Shown here: positions 56,848 to 64,000 of the stretch, one piece after another
Position numbering within the stretch: the first letter of the stretch is position 1
Layout: every line of letters begins with the position of its first letter
Origin: Alicyclobacillus shizuokensis NBRC 103103
Lineage (GTDB): Bacteria > Bacillota > Bacilli > Alicyclobacillales > Alicyclobacillaceae
DNA length: 64,000 nucleotides
NCBI RefSeq assembly: GCF_001552255.1
Contig: NZ_BCQV01000026.1
Coordinates: forward strand, 1 to 64,000
Direction: 5' to 3'
The notes under the pieces: generated by a model
Told to the model about the DNA's origin: nothing
Seen by the model: only the letters and a program-made list of their open reading frames with translations
The model's database searches: none
Position numbers and translations under genes: made by a program

Positions 56848-57840
56848 ATGATTGAGTTTCAACATGTGACGAAGGTTTATCAGTCGGCGGGTGCGACGAC
56901 GAAAGCGGTAGATGATGTGAGTTTCGCAGTAGAAGAAGGCGAAATTTGTGTTCTTCTCGGTCCCTCGGGGTGTGGCAAAACGACTCTTCTCAGAATGGTT
57001 AACCGGTTAATTGGATTGACGAATGGAGACATCATCGTCAACGGTCGAAACATCAATAGCGTCAATCCAGTTGAACTGCGTCGGACGATTGGTTACGTGA
57101 TTCAGCAGACGGGGCTATTTCCCAACATGACCATTTTCGACAACGTATGCACGGTTCCTAAAATGTTAGGTTGGAGTCGCGCTAAAATGCACGACCGTTA
57201 CGAAGAATTGATGGTGATGATTGGACTTGATCCAAAAGAATATGCAAAACGGTTTCCATGGGAATTGTCTGGGGGACAACAGCAACGCATTGGTGTCGCA
57301 CGGGCGTTGGCTGCAGATCCGCCGGTGATGTTGATGGATGAGCCCTTTGGAGCGTTGGACCCAATAATTCGCGACCACCTTCAGCGTGAATTTTTGAAGA
57401 TTCAACAGACCGTAAAGAAAACAATTGTCTTCGTGAGTCATGATTTGGACGAAGCACTCACACTAGGTGACAAAATTGCCATTCTTAAGTCGGGTAAGCT
57501 CATGCAGTTTGGAACGCCGGACGAGATTCTTTCGGCACCCGCAAATGACTTTGTTTCAAGTTTTATCGGAGCCGATAAGTCCTTAAAGAGACTAAGCTTG
57601 TTTACTGCTGGGCAGCTCCTGCAGTCTCGACGGATCACACGCATCTGTTCAAGTAAACCTTCTGTGGCCGTGCAGATGGATACAGATCTTCGAACGGTGC
57701 TTGCGCATATTCTAGCCGATCCGAACGGCGAAGTGAGCGTGTTAGACAAAACTGGTAATTGCGCAGGTGTGATCCATTACAACGATCTCGCTCGTTTTCT
57801 GGAGGATGATTCGAACGAAATGGAACCAGCGGCCAATTGA
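56848..57840 (+). CDS. OpuC-type ABC importer ATPase
   Basis: 330 aa, ATG 56848 after GAGGAGGC. Walker A LLGPSGCGKTTLLRMVNRLI near 35, Q-loop YVIQQTGLFPNMTIFDNV near 83, LSGGQQQRIGVARALA near 138, Walker B VMLMDEPFGALDP near 158, and HD loop FVSHDLDEAL. A C-terminal extension (about 245-325) carries one CBS-like repeat (VAVQMDTDLRTVLAHIL... GVIHYNDLARFLEDD), shorter than the usual tandem pair, which senses ionic strength in OpuA-type systems. Confidence 0.93.
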   Translation: MIEFQHVTKVYQSAGATTKAVDDVSFAVEEGEICVLLGPSGCGKTTLLRMVNRLIGLTNGDIIVNGRNINSVNPVELRRTIGYVIQQTGLFPNMTIFDNVCTVPKMLGWSRAKMHDRYEELMVMIGLDPKEYAKRFPWELSGGQQQRIGVARALAADPPVMLMDEPFGALDPIIRDHLQREFLKIQQTVKKTIVFVSHDLDEALTLGDKIAILKSGKLMQFGTPDEILSAPANDFVSSFIGADKSLKRLSLFTAGQLLQSRRITRICSSKPSVAVQMDTDLRTVLAHILADPNGEVSVLDKTGNCAGVIHYNDLARFLEDDSNEMEPAAN

Positions 57841-57854
57841 GGTGGGGGAGCGCG

Positions 57855-58583
57855 ATGGCGAAGCAAAAACTGGAGTTAACGGTCCGATTGCTTGTTGTCG
57901 TTGTCGTTGTGGCTTATCTGTTGTGGGCTTACGTGCTAGGCTCGTTTTCTTACATGGTGGAAAACAGTAGTCAAATGGTATTTATGTGTGTGCGTCACCT
58001 TCAACTCGCTGGCATCTCCTCCCTGTTGGCTGTCATCATTTCGGTGCCCGCTGGCATTGCTGTGACAAGAAAATCGATGAGAAGGTTCTCATTTGTCGTG
58101 GAGAACATTGCAAACCTCGGACAAACCATCCCCGGATTGGCCGTGATGGCGCTTGCAATGACCTACATGGGTGTCGGAATGGAAACGGCAATCTTTGCAA
58201 TCTGGGTCTATTCTCTGCTTCCAATTCTGCGCAATACTATCGCGGGACTGGAAAGTGTCAATACGGCAATCCTTGACGCTGGAAAAGGGATGGGGATGAC
58301 GGCAACACAGATCTTTTTCAAGTTGGAGCTGCCAAATGCGGCACGAACAATCCTTGGCGGTGTCAGGACATCCATCGTGATTAACGTGGGTACCGCAGCG
58401 CTTGCGTCACTCATTGGGGGAGGTGGTTTAGGTGACCTAATTTTTATGGGGATTTCGCTGGACGACACAGGAACAATGCTTGCGGGGGCCATTCCTGTTA
58501 CTTTCTTAGCATTTTTTATCGATTTCTTACTCGGAAGGCTAGAGAAGATTATCGTTCCAAAGGGATTACGAGCACAAAATTGA
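57855..58583 (+). CDS. OpuC-type ABC importer permease (second)
   Basis: 242 aa from ATG 57855 (GGTGGGGGAG upstream). Helices near 10-30, 45-75, 85-110 and beyond; conserved VENIANLGQTIPGLAVMALAM, VNTAILDAGKGMGMTATQIFFKLELPNAARTILGGVRTSIVINVGTAALASLIGGGGLGDLI near 140-205 (EAA loop). Paralogue of the first permease. Confidence 0.92.
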   Translation: MAKQKLELTVRLLVVVVVVAYLLWAYVLGSFSYMVENSSQMVFMCVRHLQLAGISSLLAVIISVPAGIAVTRKSMRRFSFVVENIANLGQTIPGLAVMALAMTYMGVGMETAIFAIWVYSLLPILRNTIAGLESVNTAILDAGKGMGMTATQIFFKLELPNAARTILGGVRTSIVINVGTAALASLIGGGGLGDLIFMGISLDDTGTMLAGAIPVTFLAFFIDFLLGRLEKIIVPKGLRAQN

Positions 58584-58593
58584 AGAGGTGATC

Positions 58594-59532
58594 ATGTTGA
58601 AGAAAAATGGAATCCAACTAACTTCATTGCTGAGCATTCCGCTGCTGCTTTCACTTGCCGCCGGGTGTGGCACGGCTTCCGATCAATCAACCAGTGGGAA
58701 TATGGCTAGCAACAAAGGGACGGTTGCTGTTGGTGGAAAGGACTTCACTGAACAGCGGGTTCTCGAAAAAATGACCGCAATCTACTTGAAAGAGCATGGC
58801 TATCAGGTCAATGAATCGACGAACCTCGGTTCCACCGTAGCTTGGTCCGCGTTACAACACGGTCAAATCGATATGTATTGGGAATATACGGGGACTGCGT
58901 TAGTTGTCTACGACAAACAGCCCGCTGAGTCACAACCTCAGGTGGCGTACGACAAAGTAAAACAACTTGACGCGAAGAGTGGATTATCCTGGCTTGATCA
59001 ATCCCAAGTCGATGACACTTACGCCATTCTCATGAGCAAATCTGAGGCTCGGAAGGACGGAATTAAGACCATTTCGGATTTGGCCAAGTATGTCAGCCAA
59101 CATCCGTCCTTTAAGTTCGCGACGGATAACGAATTTTATGGACGATCCGATGGGTTGCCAGGTCTTGAAAAGAAGTACGGCTTTAAGTTTGCCACGCAGG
59201 ACGTTGTGAGGATGGATGCCGGTCTGGTTTACAACGCATTGAAGGATAATCAGGTCGATGCCTGTATGGGGCTGTCCACGGATGGGCGAATTAAAGCTTA
59301 CAATCTCGTGGTACTGAAGGATGATAAGAACTTCTTCCCGGCGTACTATGCGGCACCCGTCGTTCGGACGGACACTCTAAAGAAATATCCGGGTCTGAAA
59401 TCGCTGCTAAATAAGCTGGCCGCAAAGTTAAGTTCAGACGCGATGACGGAGTTGAATTACGAAGTCGATGTTCAGCACAAGGACCCATCCGAAGTGGCTA
59501 GAACCTGGTTGTCTTCTCAACACCTGATTTAG
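58594..59532 (+). CDS. OpuC-type substrate-binding lipoprotein
   Basis: 312 aa from ATG 58594 (GAGGTG just upstream). Signal peptide with lipobox LSLAAGC near residue 22-28; the mature protein binds substrate outside the membrane. Family pattern: VAVGGKDFTEQRVLEKMTAIYLKEHGYQV near 45, NLGSTVAWSALQHGQIDMYWEYTGTALVVY near 75, and YNALKDNQVDACMGLSTDGRIKAYNL near 210. Relatives bind glycine betaine, choline, carnitine or similar; the ligand here is not deducible. Gene order (permease-ATPase-permease-binding protein) differs from B. subtilis opuC. Confidence 0.92.
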   Translation: MLKKNGIQLTSLLSIPLLLSLAAGCGTASDQSTSGNMASNKGTVAVGGKDFTEQRVLEKMTAIYLKEHGYQVNESTNLGSTVAWSALQHGQIDMYWEYTGTALVVYDKQPAESQPQVAYDKVKQLDAKSGLSWLDQSQVDDTYAILMSKSEARKDGIKTISDLAKYVSQHPSFKFATDNEFYGRSDGLPGLEKKYGFKFATQDVVRMDAGLVYNALKDNQVDACMGLSTDGRIKAYNLVVLKDDKNFFPAYYAAPVVRTDTLKKYPGLKSLLNKLAAKLSSDAMTELNYEVDVQHKDPSEVARTWLSSQHLI

Positions 59533-59619
59533 ACCCCTGAATTGTCTGTCCGGGGTGTGCTTCGTGGACAGCCGGGCCACCCTGGAATGGATATTTGAAG
59601 TCGTAAGGAGTCCTGCTCT
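59533..59619 (+). other. Short gap with weak hairpin inside the operon
   Basis: ACCCC...GGGGT (59533-59559 region) could form a weak hairpin directly after the binding-protein stop; binding-protein genes often have such 3' structures that stabilise the upstream mRNA. The AAGGAG site for the next gene follows. Confidence 0.35.
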
Positions 59620-61032
59620 ATGAGTTATGGTGACGCATCACAGGTAGTAAGCGAACTTCACGGTAAATTGCAACGGGAAATACTGACGGATGAAGCGGAC
59701 CGTTGGAGTTACAGCTTTGACGCGTCCTTTGGCACCTTCCTTCCGGACGCCGTGATTCAGCCAGTGAGTCGGGACGAGGTGGTTAAAATTGTCCAGACTG
59801 CGGTCAAATACCGTGTTCCAATCTATCCACGAGGCACGGGGAGTTCGTTGAGTGGAGGGCCGTTGCCCGTATATGGAGGTATTGTTGTTGATACGTCGTG
59901 GATGAGAGATAAGCTGGAAGTTTACCCAGATGACTTAGTTGCCGTCGTGTCACCAGGGATTCACACGGCTGAAATTCATCGCGCAGCTGAGGCATACGGT
60001 CTGTTCTATCCACCAGACCCAAGCAGCTCAGAGGTTTCCACAATCGGTGGGAATGTTGCGGAGAACTCGGGCGGACCACGAGGACTGAAATATGGTGTAA
60101 CCCGAGATTACGTTCTAGGATTGGAGATTGTCACGCCTGAGGGTGGAGTTCTGCGAACGGGCGGAAGAACGGTAAAAAACGTCACCGGTTACGACTTGAC
60201 AAGGTTGATTGTTGGCTCTGAAGGCACGTTAGGAATTGTAACTGAAGTGATTCTGCGGCTTGTCCCTCGGCCCCAGGATCGAAGGACTGCCCTGATTGTT
60301 TTCGACGATCTCGTTTCATCGGGACGGGCCATTTCCAAAGTTTTAACTTCCGGGATTCTGCCTTGTGCCATTGAACTCATGGATCAAGCTTGCTTGATAG
60401 CGGTTGAATCCTATCGCCCGAGCAACTTACCGACAGATGCACAAGCTGCTTTATTAATTGAGGTCGATGGTCATCCGGAGGCCGTGAGAGATGAGATCAA
60501 GAAGGTTGAAGCCATTTGTTTAGAACTCGGCGCGAAAGAAGTCAGAGTTGCGCGGAATGAAACCGAGCGGCAGCAATTGTGGTTTGCTCGCAAGCAGATT
60601 TCGCCGGCCATCGCCAGAATAAAACCAACGAAAATTTCAGAAGATGCAACAGTTCCGCGCAGTCAAATCCCTGAGATGTTTCGCCGATTGAATCAGATTC
60701 GTGAGAAGTATGACCTTCAATTGGTTGTTTTCGGACATGCAGGGGATGGGAATTTACATCCAAACATCATGTGCGACATTCGCGACGATGAGGAAATGGA
60801 GCGGGTAGAAGAAGCTGTGTCAGAAATCTTTCGCGCAGCTATCGAACTTGGTGGCACCCTATCCGGTGAACATGGGATTGGCACCATGAAGGCTCCGTTT
60901 CTTCCCATGGAAATCGGTGAGATAGGGCTTGACATGACACGCCGGATTAAAGCAGCGTTCGATCCGTTGAACATCATGAATCCCGGGAAAATCATACCGA
61001 ACAACGAGCGAAACAGGGTGGTATTGAGATGA
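59620..61032 (+). CDS. GlcD-type FAD-linked oxidase subunit
   Basis: 470 aa, ATG 59620 (AAGGAG upstream). PCMH-type FAD domain: VPIYPRGTGSSLSGGPLPVYGGIVVD near 70, DPSSSEVSTIGGNVAENSGGPRGLKYGVTRDYVLGLEIV near 128-165, LIVGSEGTLGIVTEVILRLVP near 198; C-terminal FAD-oxidase domain with FGHAGDGNLHPNIMC near 370 and LGGTLSGEHGIGTMKAPFLPME near 410. Oxidises a 2-hydroxy acid such as glycolate or lactate in relatives. Its Fe-S partner follows with a 4-base overlap; no glcE. Confidence 0.92.
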   Translation: MSYGDASQVVSELHGKLQREILTDEADRWSYSFDASFGTFLPDAVIQPVSRDEVVKIVQTAVKYRVPIYPRGTGSSLSGGPLPVYGGIVVDTSWMRDKLEVYPDDLVAVVSPGIHTAEIHRAAEAYGLFYPPDPSSSEVSTIGGNVAENSGGPRGLKYGVTRDYVLGLEIVTPEGGVLRTGGRTVKNVTGYDLTRLIVGSEGTLGIVTEVILRLVPRPQDRRTALIVFDDLVSSGRAISKVLTSGILPCAIELMDQACLIAVESYRPSNLPTDAQAALLIEVDGHPEAVRDEIKKVEAICLELGAKEVRVARNETERQQLWFARKQISPAIARIKPTKISEDATVPRSQIPEMFRRLNQIREKYDLQLVVFGHAGDGNLHPNIMCDIRDDEEMERVEEAVSEIFRAAIELGGTLSGEHGIGTMKAPFLPMEIGEIGLDMTRRIKAAFDPLNIMNPGKIIPNNERNRVVLR

Positions 61033-62300
61033 AATCGCCCGAACTGCCTTATGCGGATACATTGAAGTGCGTACAGTGCGGGTACTGTTTACCTGCGTGT
61101 CCCACGTACCAAACGACCGGGAACGAGACGCAGTCGCCGCGGGGACGCATTAACCTCGTTCGTCTAGTCGCGGAGGGAAAGATTTCAGATGAGTCTCTTT
61201 TAGAGGGACCGATTGATCTATGCCTCGGCTGCAGAGCCTGTGAAGAAGCCTGTCCTGTTGGTGTACCGTATGGAGAAATTCTGGAGCAAACACGGTATTT
61301 GCTGCGGGAGCATTCCACCAAGAGAGGGTTGGGTCAACGGGTTCAAACGGCTATTTATCGACATCTTCTGCCGGACAAAGGGCGGCTTAACCTTCTCGGC
61401 GACTTTATTTGGTTCTATCAGCAGACGATTGGGCGTTGGCGTTTGATGAACCGACTGTTGCCGTTGCGGGAGTTCGTCGAGATTATGCCCAAGATTGAAG
61501 GGCCGATTGTTCGTCGCCGGAAAGAATCTAAAGAATCTATTCACGCGCGGCAAGGGAATAAAAAGGTGATGTTCTTTCGCGGGTGCATCATGGACGTGAT
61601 GTTCTCCTCTATCAATCGCCAGACGACAGAGTTGTTAAGACACTTGGGTTGGAGTCCAATTGTCCCGGAAGAGCAAACCTGCTGTGGTGCCCTTCACGCT
61701 CATGCTGGGGATCTGGAGTTCTCTAAAGAATTGGCCAAGAAAAACATCATGGCATTTGAAGCAAGTGGAGCCAGGGTAATTGTTCACAATGCGGGCGGAT
61801 GCGGTGCTATGCTTTACGAATACAAACATCTTTTTGAGGGTGACTCGGAGTGGGCAGAGAGAGCGCGGAAGTTCTCTGACTCTGTTCAGGACATCAGTCA
61901 AATTGTTGCTTCATCTGAACAAGGTAAATTCGCGAAGGCTGTCGATGCCGTCGTCACATATCAATGTTCCTGCCATCTGAATCATGTTGAAAAAGTCAAA
62001 AGTGAGCCCGTGCAAGTCATCAAGAATTTGCCCGGGGTTACCTATAAACAGCTCCCGAACGGCACTTCCTGCTGTGGCTCAGCCGGAATCTATAACTTGG
62101 TTCACAGGAAAGAGGCTGACGCAATCCTGCAGGCTAAAATGTCGGATGTTAAGAAGGTGAATGCACAAGTCCTCGTCACGTCGAATCCTGGGTGCTACTT
62201 ACAAATGAAATTAGGAATCCATCAAGCTGGACTGTCAAAGCAAACAAGAGTCGTTCATTTGGTGGAGTTATTGGCAGAGGCAAGTGGAACAGCAGATTGA
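61029..62300 (+). CDS. GlcF-type iron-sulfur oxidase subunit
   Basis: 423 aa, start ATGA in the glcD-like stop. Two 4Fe-4S motifs: CVQCGYCLPACPTY near 13 and CLGCRACEEACPVGVPYGE near 67; two CCG domains with EEQTCCGALHAHAGD near 218 and NGTSCCGSAGIYNLVH near 345. Passes electrons from the flavin subunit to the membrane pool. Confidence 0.93.
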   Translation: MKSPELPYADTLKCVQCGYCLPACPTYQTTGNETQSPRGRINLVRLVAEGKISDESLLEGPIDLCLGCRACEEACPVGVPYGEILEQTRYLLREHSTKRGLGQRVQTAIYRHLLPDKGRLNLLGDFIWFYQQTIGRWRLMNRLLPLREFVEIMPKIEGPIVRRRKESKESIHARQGNKKVMFFRGCIMDVMFSSINRQTTELLRHLGWSPIVPEEQTCCGALHAHAGDLEFSKELAKKNIMAFEASGARVIVHNAGGCGAMLYEYKHLFEGDSEWAERARKFSDSVQDISQIVASSEQGKFAKAVDAVVTYQCSCHLNHVEKVKSEPVQVIKNLPGVTYKQLPNGTSCCGSAGIYNLVHRKEADAILQAKMSDVKKVNAQVLVTSNPGCYLQMKLGIHQAGLSKQTRVVHLVELLAEASGTAD

Positions 62301-62347
62301 ATTCTTCACGAGGCTTCATTTGTAGAGGATAAGAGGGGAAATTCACA

Positions 62348-64000
62348 GTGACGAACAGGGCTCCCTTTGTCGTGGCGGCCGTTCAGTTTAACCCACGATT
62401 GAATGATAGAGAACATAACCTTGCAGCCCTATACGAGATTGTAGAGCGAGCGGCAAATGCTGGGGCAAAGCTAATTGTTACGCCAGAAATGGCGACGACG
62501 GGGTATAGCTATCCAAACCGGGCTGCCATTGCCCCGTTCGTCGATACGATCCCTGGCGTGACGACAGAGTTGTTTGCGGAATTAACTCGTCAATACAATG
62601 TCTACGTTGTTGTCGGAATGCCCGAAGTTGAGTTAGAAACGAACTTTTATTATAATTCGGCGGTGCTTATTGGCCCCAAGGGGGTTGTCGGTTGTTATCG
62701 AAAAATCCATTTATGGGAAGTTGAAGCCCATTGGGCCCTGAGCGGGAATCTTGGGGTACCGGTATTTGATACAGATATAGGAAAGATTGCGATAAATATT
62801 TGTATGGATGCGAATTACTTTGAATCGGCGCGGCTCGCGGCTTTGGGAGGGGCAAATATCCTGGCCTTCCCTACCAATTCATCGCTCCAAACGATTTCCA
62901 TCTTACAAGCTCGCGCTGAGGAAAACGGACTATTCATTGTCAGTGCGAACCGTTCGAACACAGAGCAAGGATTCCATATGGTTGGAGCGAGTGCCATTTG
63001 GTCCCCATTTGGTGAAAAGTTAGCTGAGGCCGATTTTGTTCCATCCCCTGAGCAAGATATCCATGAATCAACTGTGATTTACGCCACAATCGATCCAACG
63101 TTATATGATAATCCAGCAAGAAGACGCTTCATACAGCGTCGACCTGCTCTTTATAAGGAACTCATGCTGCATATCGCTCCGTGGAACAATTCGGCGAATC
63201 AAAGCTCCCAACATGTCAAGGTCGCCGCAATACAGTATGAACCTATACTCAAGGAGAAAGCCAAAAATTTGGTGAAAATCAAGGGTATGATTTCACAGTG
63301 CGTGGCACAAGGCAAATCCACTGGCAAGGAGGTGGACCTTGTTGTCCTTCCAGAGTTGTGTTTCACTGGAGTCGATGAATCCTGGGGAAAAGACGAGATG
63401 GCCAGTTTGGCAGACGATCTCAACAGCGTGTATATACGGGAGCTTGTCGAATGTGCCATGATACATCAGATATATGTCGTGGCCGGGTTCATTGAGCGGG
63501 ATCGTGATCGTCTATACAATTCAGCGATCTTGATTTCACCGCACGGAACAATTGTTGGGGTGCACCGTAAAACTCATTTGAATCAGTTTGACAGAACTTG
63601 GGCCATGGCTGGAGACCAGGTTGATGTGTTTTCAATCAACATCGGGCGGATTGGAATACTCATTGGTTCCGAAGTTCTTTTTCCTGAACTGTCTGGCCTG
63701 ATGGCTGTCAAGAGAGCTGACATTCTTACGATTCCTTCCAGCTGGCGCGGGGAATTTGGGAATCGGATTTCTTTTCACAAGGGAAGTGGCCAAGGCGTGT
63801 TCCCAGAGGGCGTACTCACGATGTGGAATCGAACAGCTTTGGACACACAGGCCTATACCATTGTGTCCAATTTTGTCGGCACGGTGCTTGGTTTTCAAGG
63901 TACAAGCGCCGTCTACATGTTGGACCCGCTGTACAGTGGCGAAGTACCTGTTATTGCCCCAACCAATTGCGAAGAGGTCTTGATTGCCGAATTCGACACA
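62348..64000 (+). CDS. Tandem nitrilase-superfamily protein (cut by the window edge)
   Basis: Begins at a GTG at 62348 (AAGAGGGG upstream) and stays open for 551 codons to the right edge, so the end is missing. Domain 1 (about 8-280): VVAAVQFNPRLNDREHN, Glu in IVTPEMATTGYSYP, Lys in GCYRKIHLWE, Cys in INICMDANYFESAR, a complete Glu-Lys-Cys triad. Domain 2 (about 295-551): VAAIQYEP, Glu in VVLPELCFTG, Lys in VHRKTHLN, but the Cys position reads GILIGSEVLFPEL, so Cys is replaced by Gly. The first half is probably an active C-N hydrolase (nitrile or amide) and the second a degenerate partner. Last visible gene of the sigma-54 operon. Confidence 0.85.
   Translation, partial: MTNRAPFVVAAVQFNPRLNDREHNLAALYEIVERAANAGAKLIVTPEMATTGYSYPNRAAIAPFVDTIPGVTTELFAELTRQYNVYVVVGMPEVELETNFYYNSAVLIGPKGVVGCYRKIHLWEVEAHWALSGNLGVPVFDTDIGKIAINICMDANYFESARLAALGGANILAFPTNSSLQTISILQARAEENGLFIVSANRSNTEQGFHMVGASAIWSPFGEKLAEADFVPSPEQDIHESTVIYATIDPTLYDNPARRRFIQRRPALYKELMLHIAPWNNSANQSSQHVKVAAIQYEPILKEKAKNLVKIKGMISQCVAQGKSTGKEVDLVVLPELCFTGVDESWGKDEMASLADDLNSVYIRELVECAMIHQIYVVAGFIERDRDRLYNSAILISPHGTIVGVHRKTHLNQFDRTWAMAGDQVDVFSINIGRIGILIGSEVLFPELSGLMAVKRADILTIPSSWRGEFGNRISFHKGSGQGVFPEGVLTMWNRTALDTQAYTIVSNFVGTVLGFQGTSAVYMLDPLYSGEVPVIAPTNCEEVLIAEFDT

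Overview
The window looks like a chromosome segment of a moderately high-GC, endospore-forming Firmicute, most likely of the Alicyclobacillaceae (Alicyclobacillus or a close relative). Evidence: an alpha/beta-type SASP, a CotS/CotSA-type spore coat cluster, a YtaF-like sporulation membrane protein, Bacillus-like strong Shine-Dalgarno sites with many GTG/TTG starts, the Bacillus-type short SpeD, and a cyclohexanecarboxylate-type (AliA/BadH/BadI) gene set. The assignment is an inference from gene content only.

Layout. 0-6 kb: an IclR regulator divergent from malate synthase, then an FAH-family protein, a small acidic protein and a MalY/PatB-type C-S lyase. 6-20.5 kb: one very compact co-directional run, ilvE-ilvD-ilvB-ilvN-ilvC-leuA-leuB-leuC-leuD-hom-thrC-thrB, that joins branched-chain and threonine biosynthesis, with a sigma-A promoter and paired LacI/CcpA-like operators in front and a clear terminator behind. 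20.5-27 kb: membrane proteins, an ABC1/UbiB kinase-like protein, a lipase-like hydrolase, and a two-gene unit of a FolC-like Mur ligase and a ComA-like TIM barrel, both with altered active-site motifs. 27-30.4 kb: acyl-CoA ligase, BadH-like and BadI-like enzymes for an alicyclic carboxylate. 30.4-43.4 kb: stress and housekeeping genes (tpx, citrate synthase, SASP, CBS protein, MacAB-type exporter, HtpX, a glycosyltransferase, speD with a structured leader, tRNA-Ala, dienelactone hydrolase). 43.4-49.5 kb: a spore-coat sugar operon (CotS, CotSA, epimerase, UDP-glucose dehydrogenase, ATP-grasp). 49.5-51.2 kb: a tRNA Phe-Gly-Cys cluster, two small proteins and a low-molecular-weight phosphatase.

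From about 51.3 kb the base composition falls visibly and the content becomes accessory: an IS66 remnant, an intact IS1595-family element with perfect 12-bp inverted ends and an 8-bp target duplication, then an operon that runs off the right edge. Two near-perfect sigma-54 (-24/-12) promoters stand here. One precedes an alpha/beta hydrolase whose nucleophile elbow has glycine instead of serine. The other precedes an operon encoding a metal-hydrolase-like protein (DUF6282-like), an OpuC-type quaternary-amine ABC importer, a GlcD/GlcF-type oxidase and a tandem nitrilase whose second domain has lost its cysteine. This looks like an inducible import-and-catabolism system for an unidentified small, probably nitrogen-containing, substrate, and it is the best candidate here for an undescribed system.
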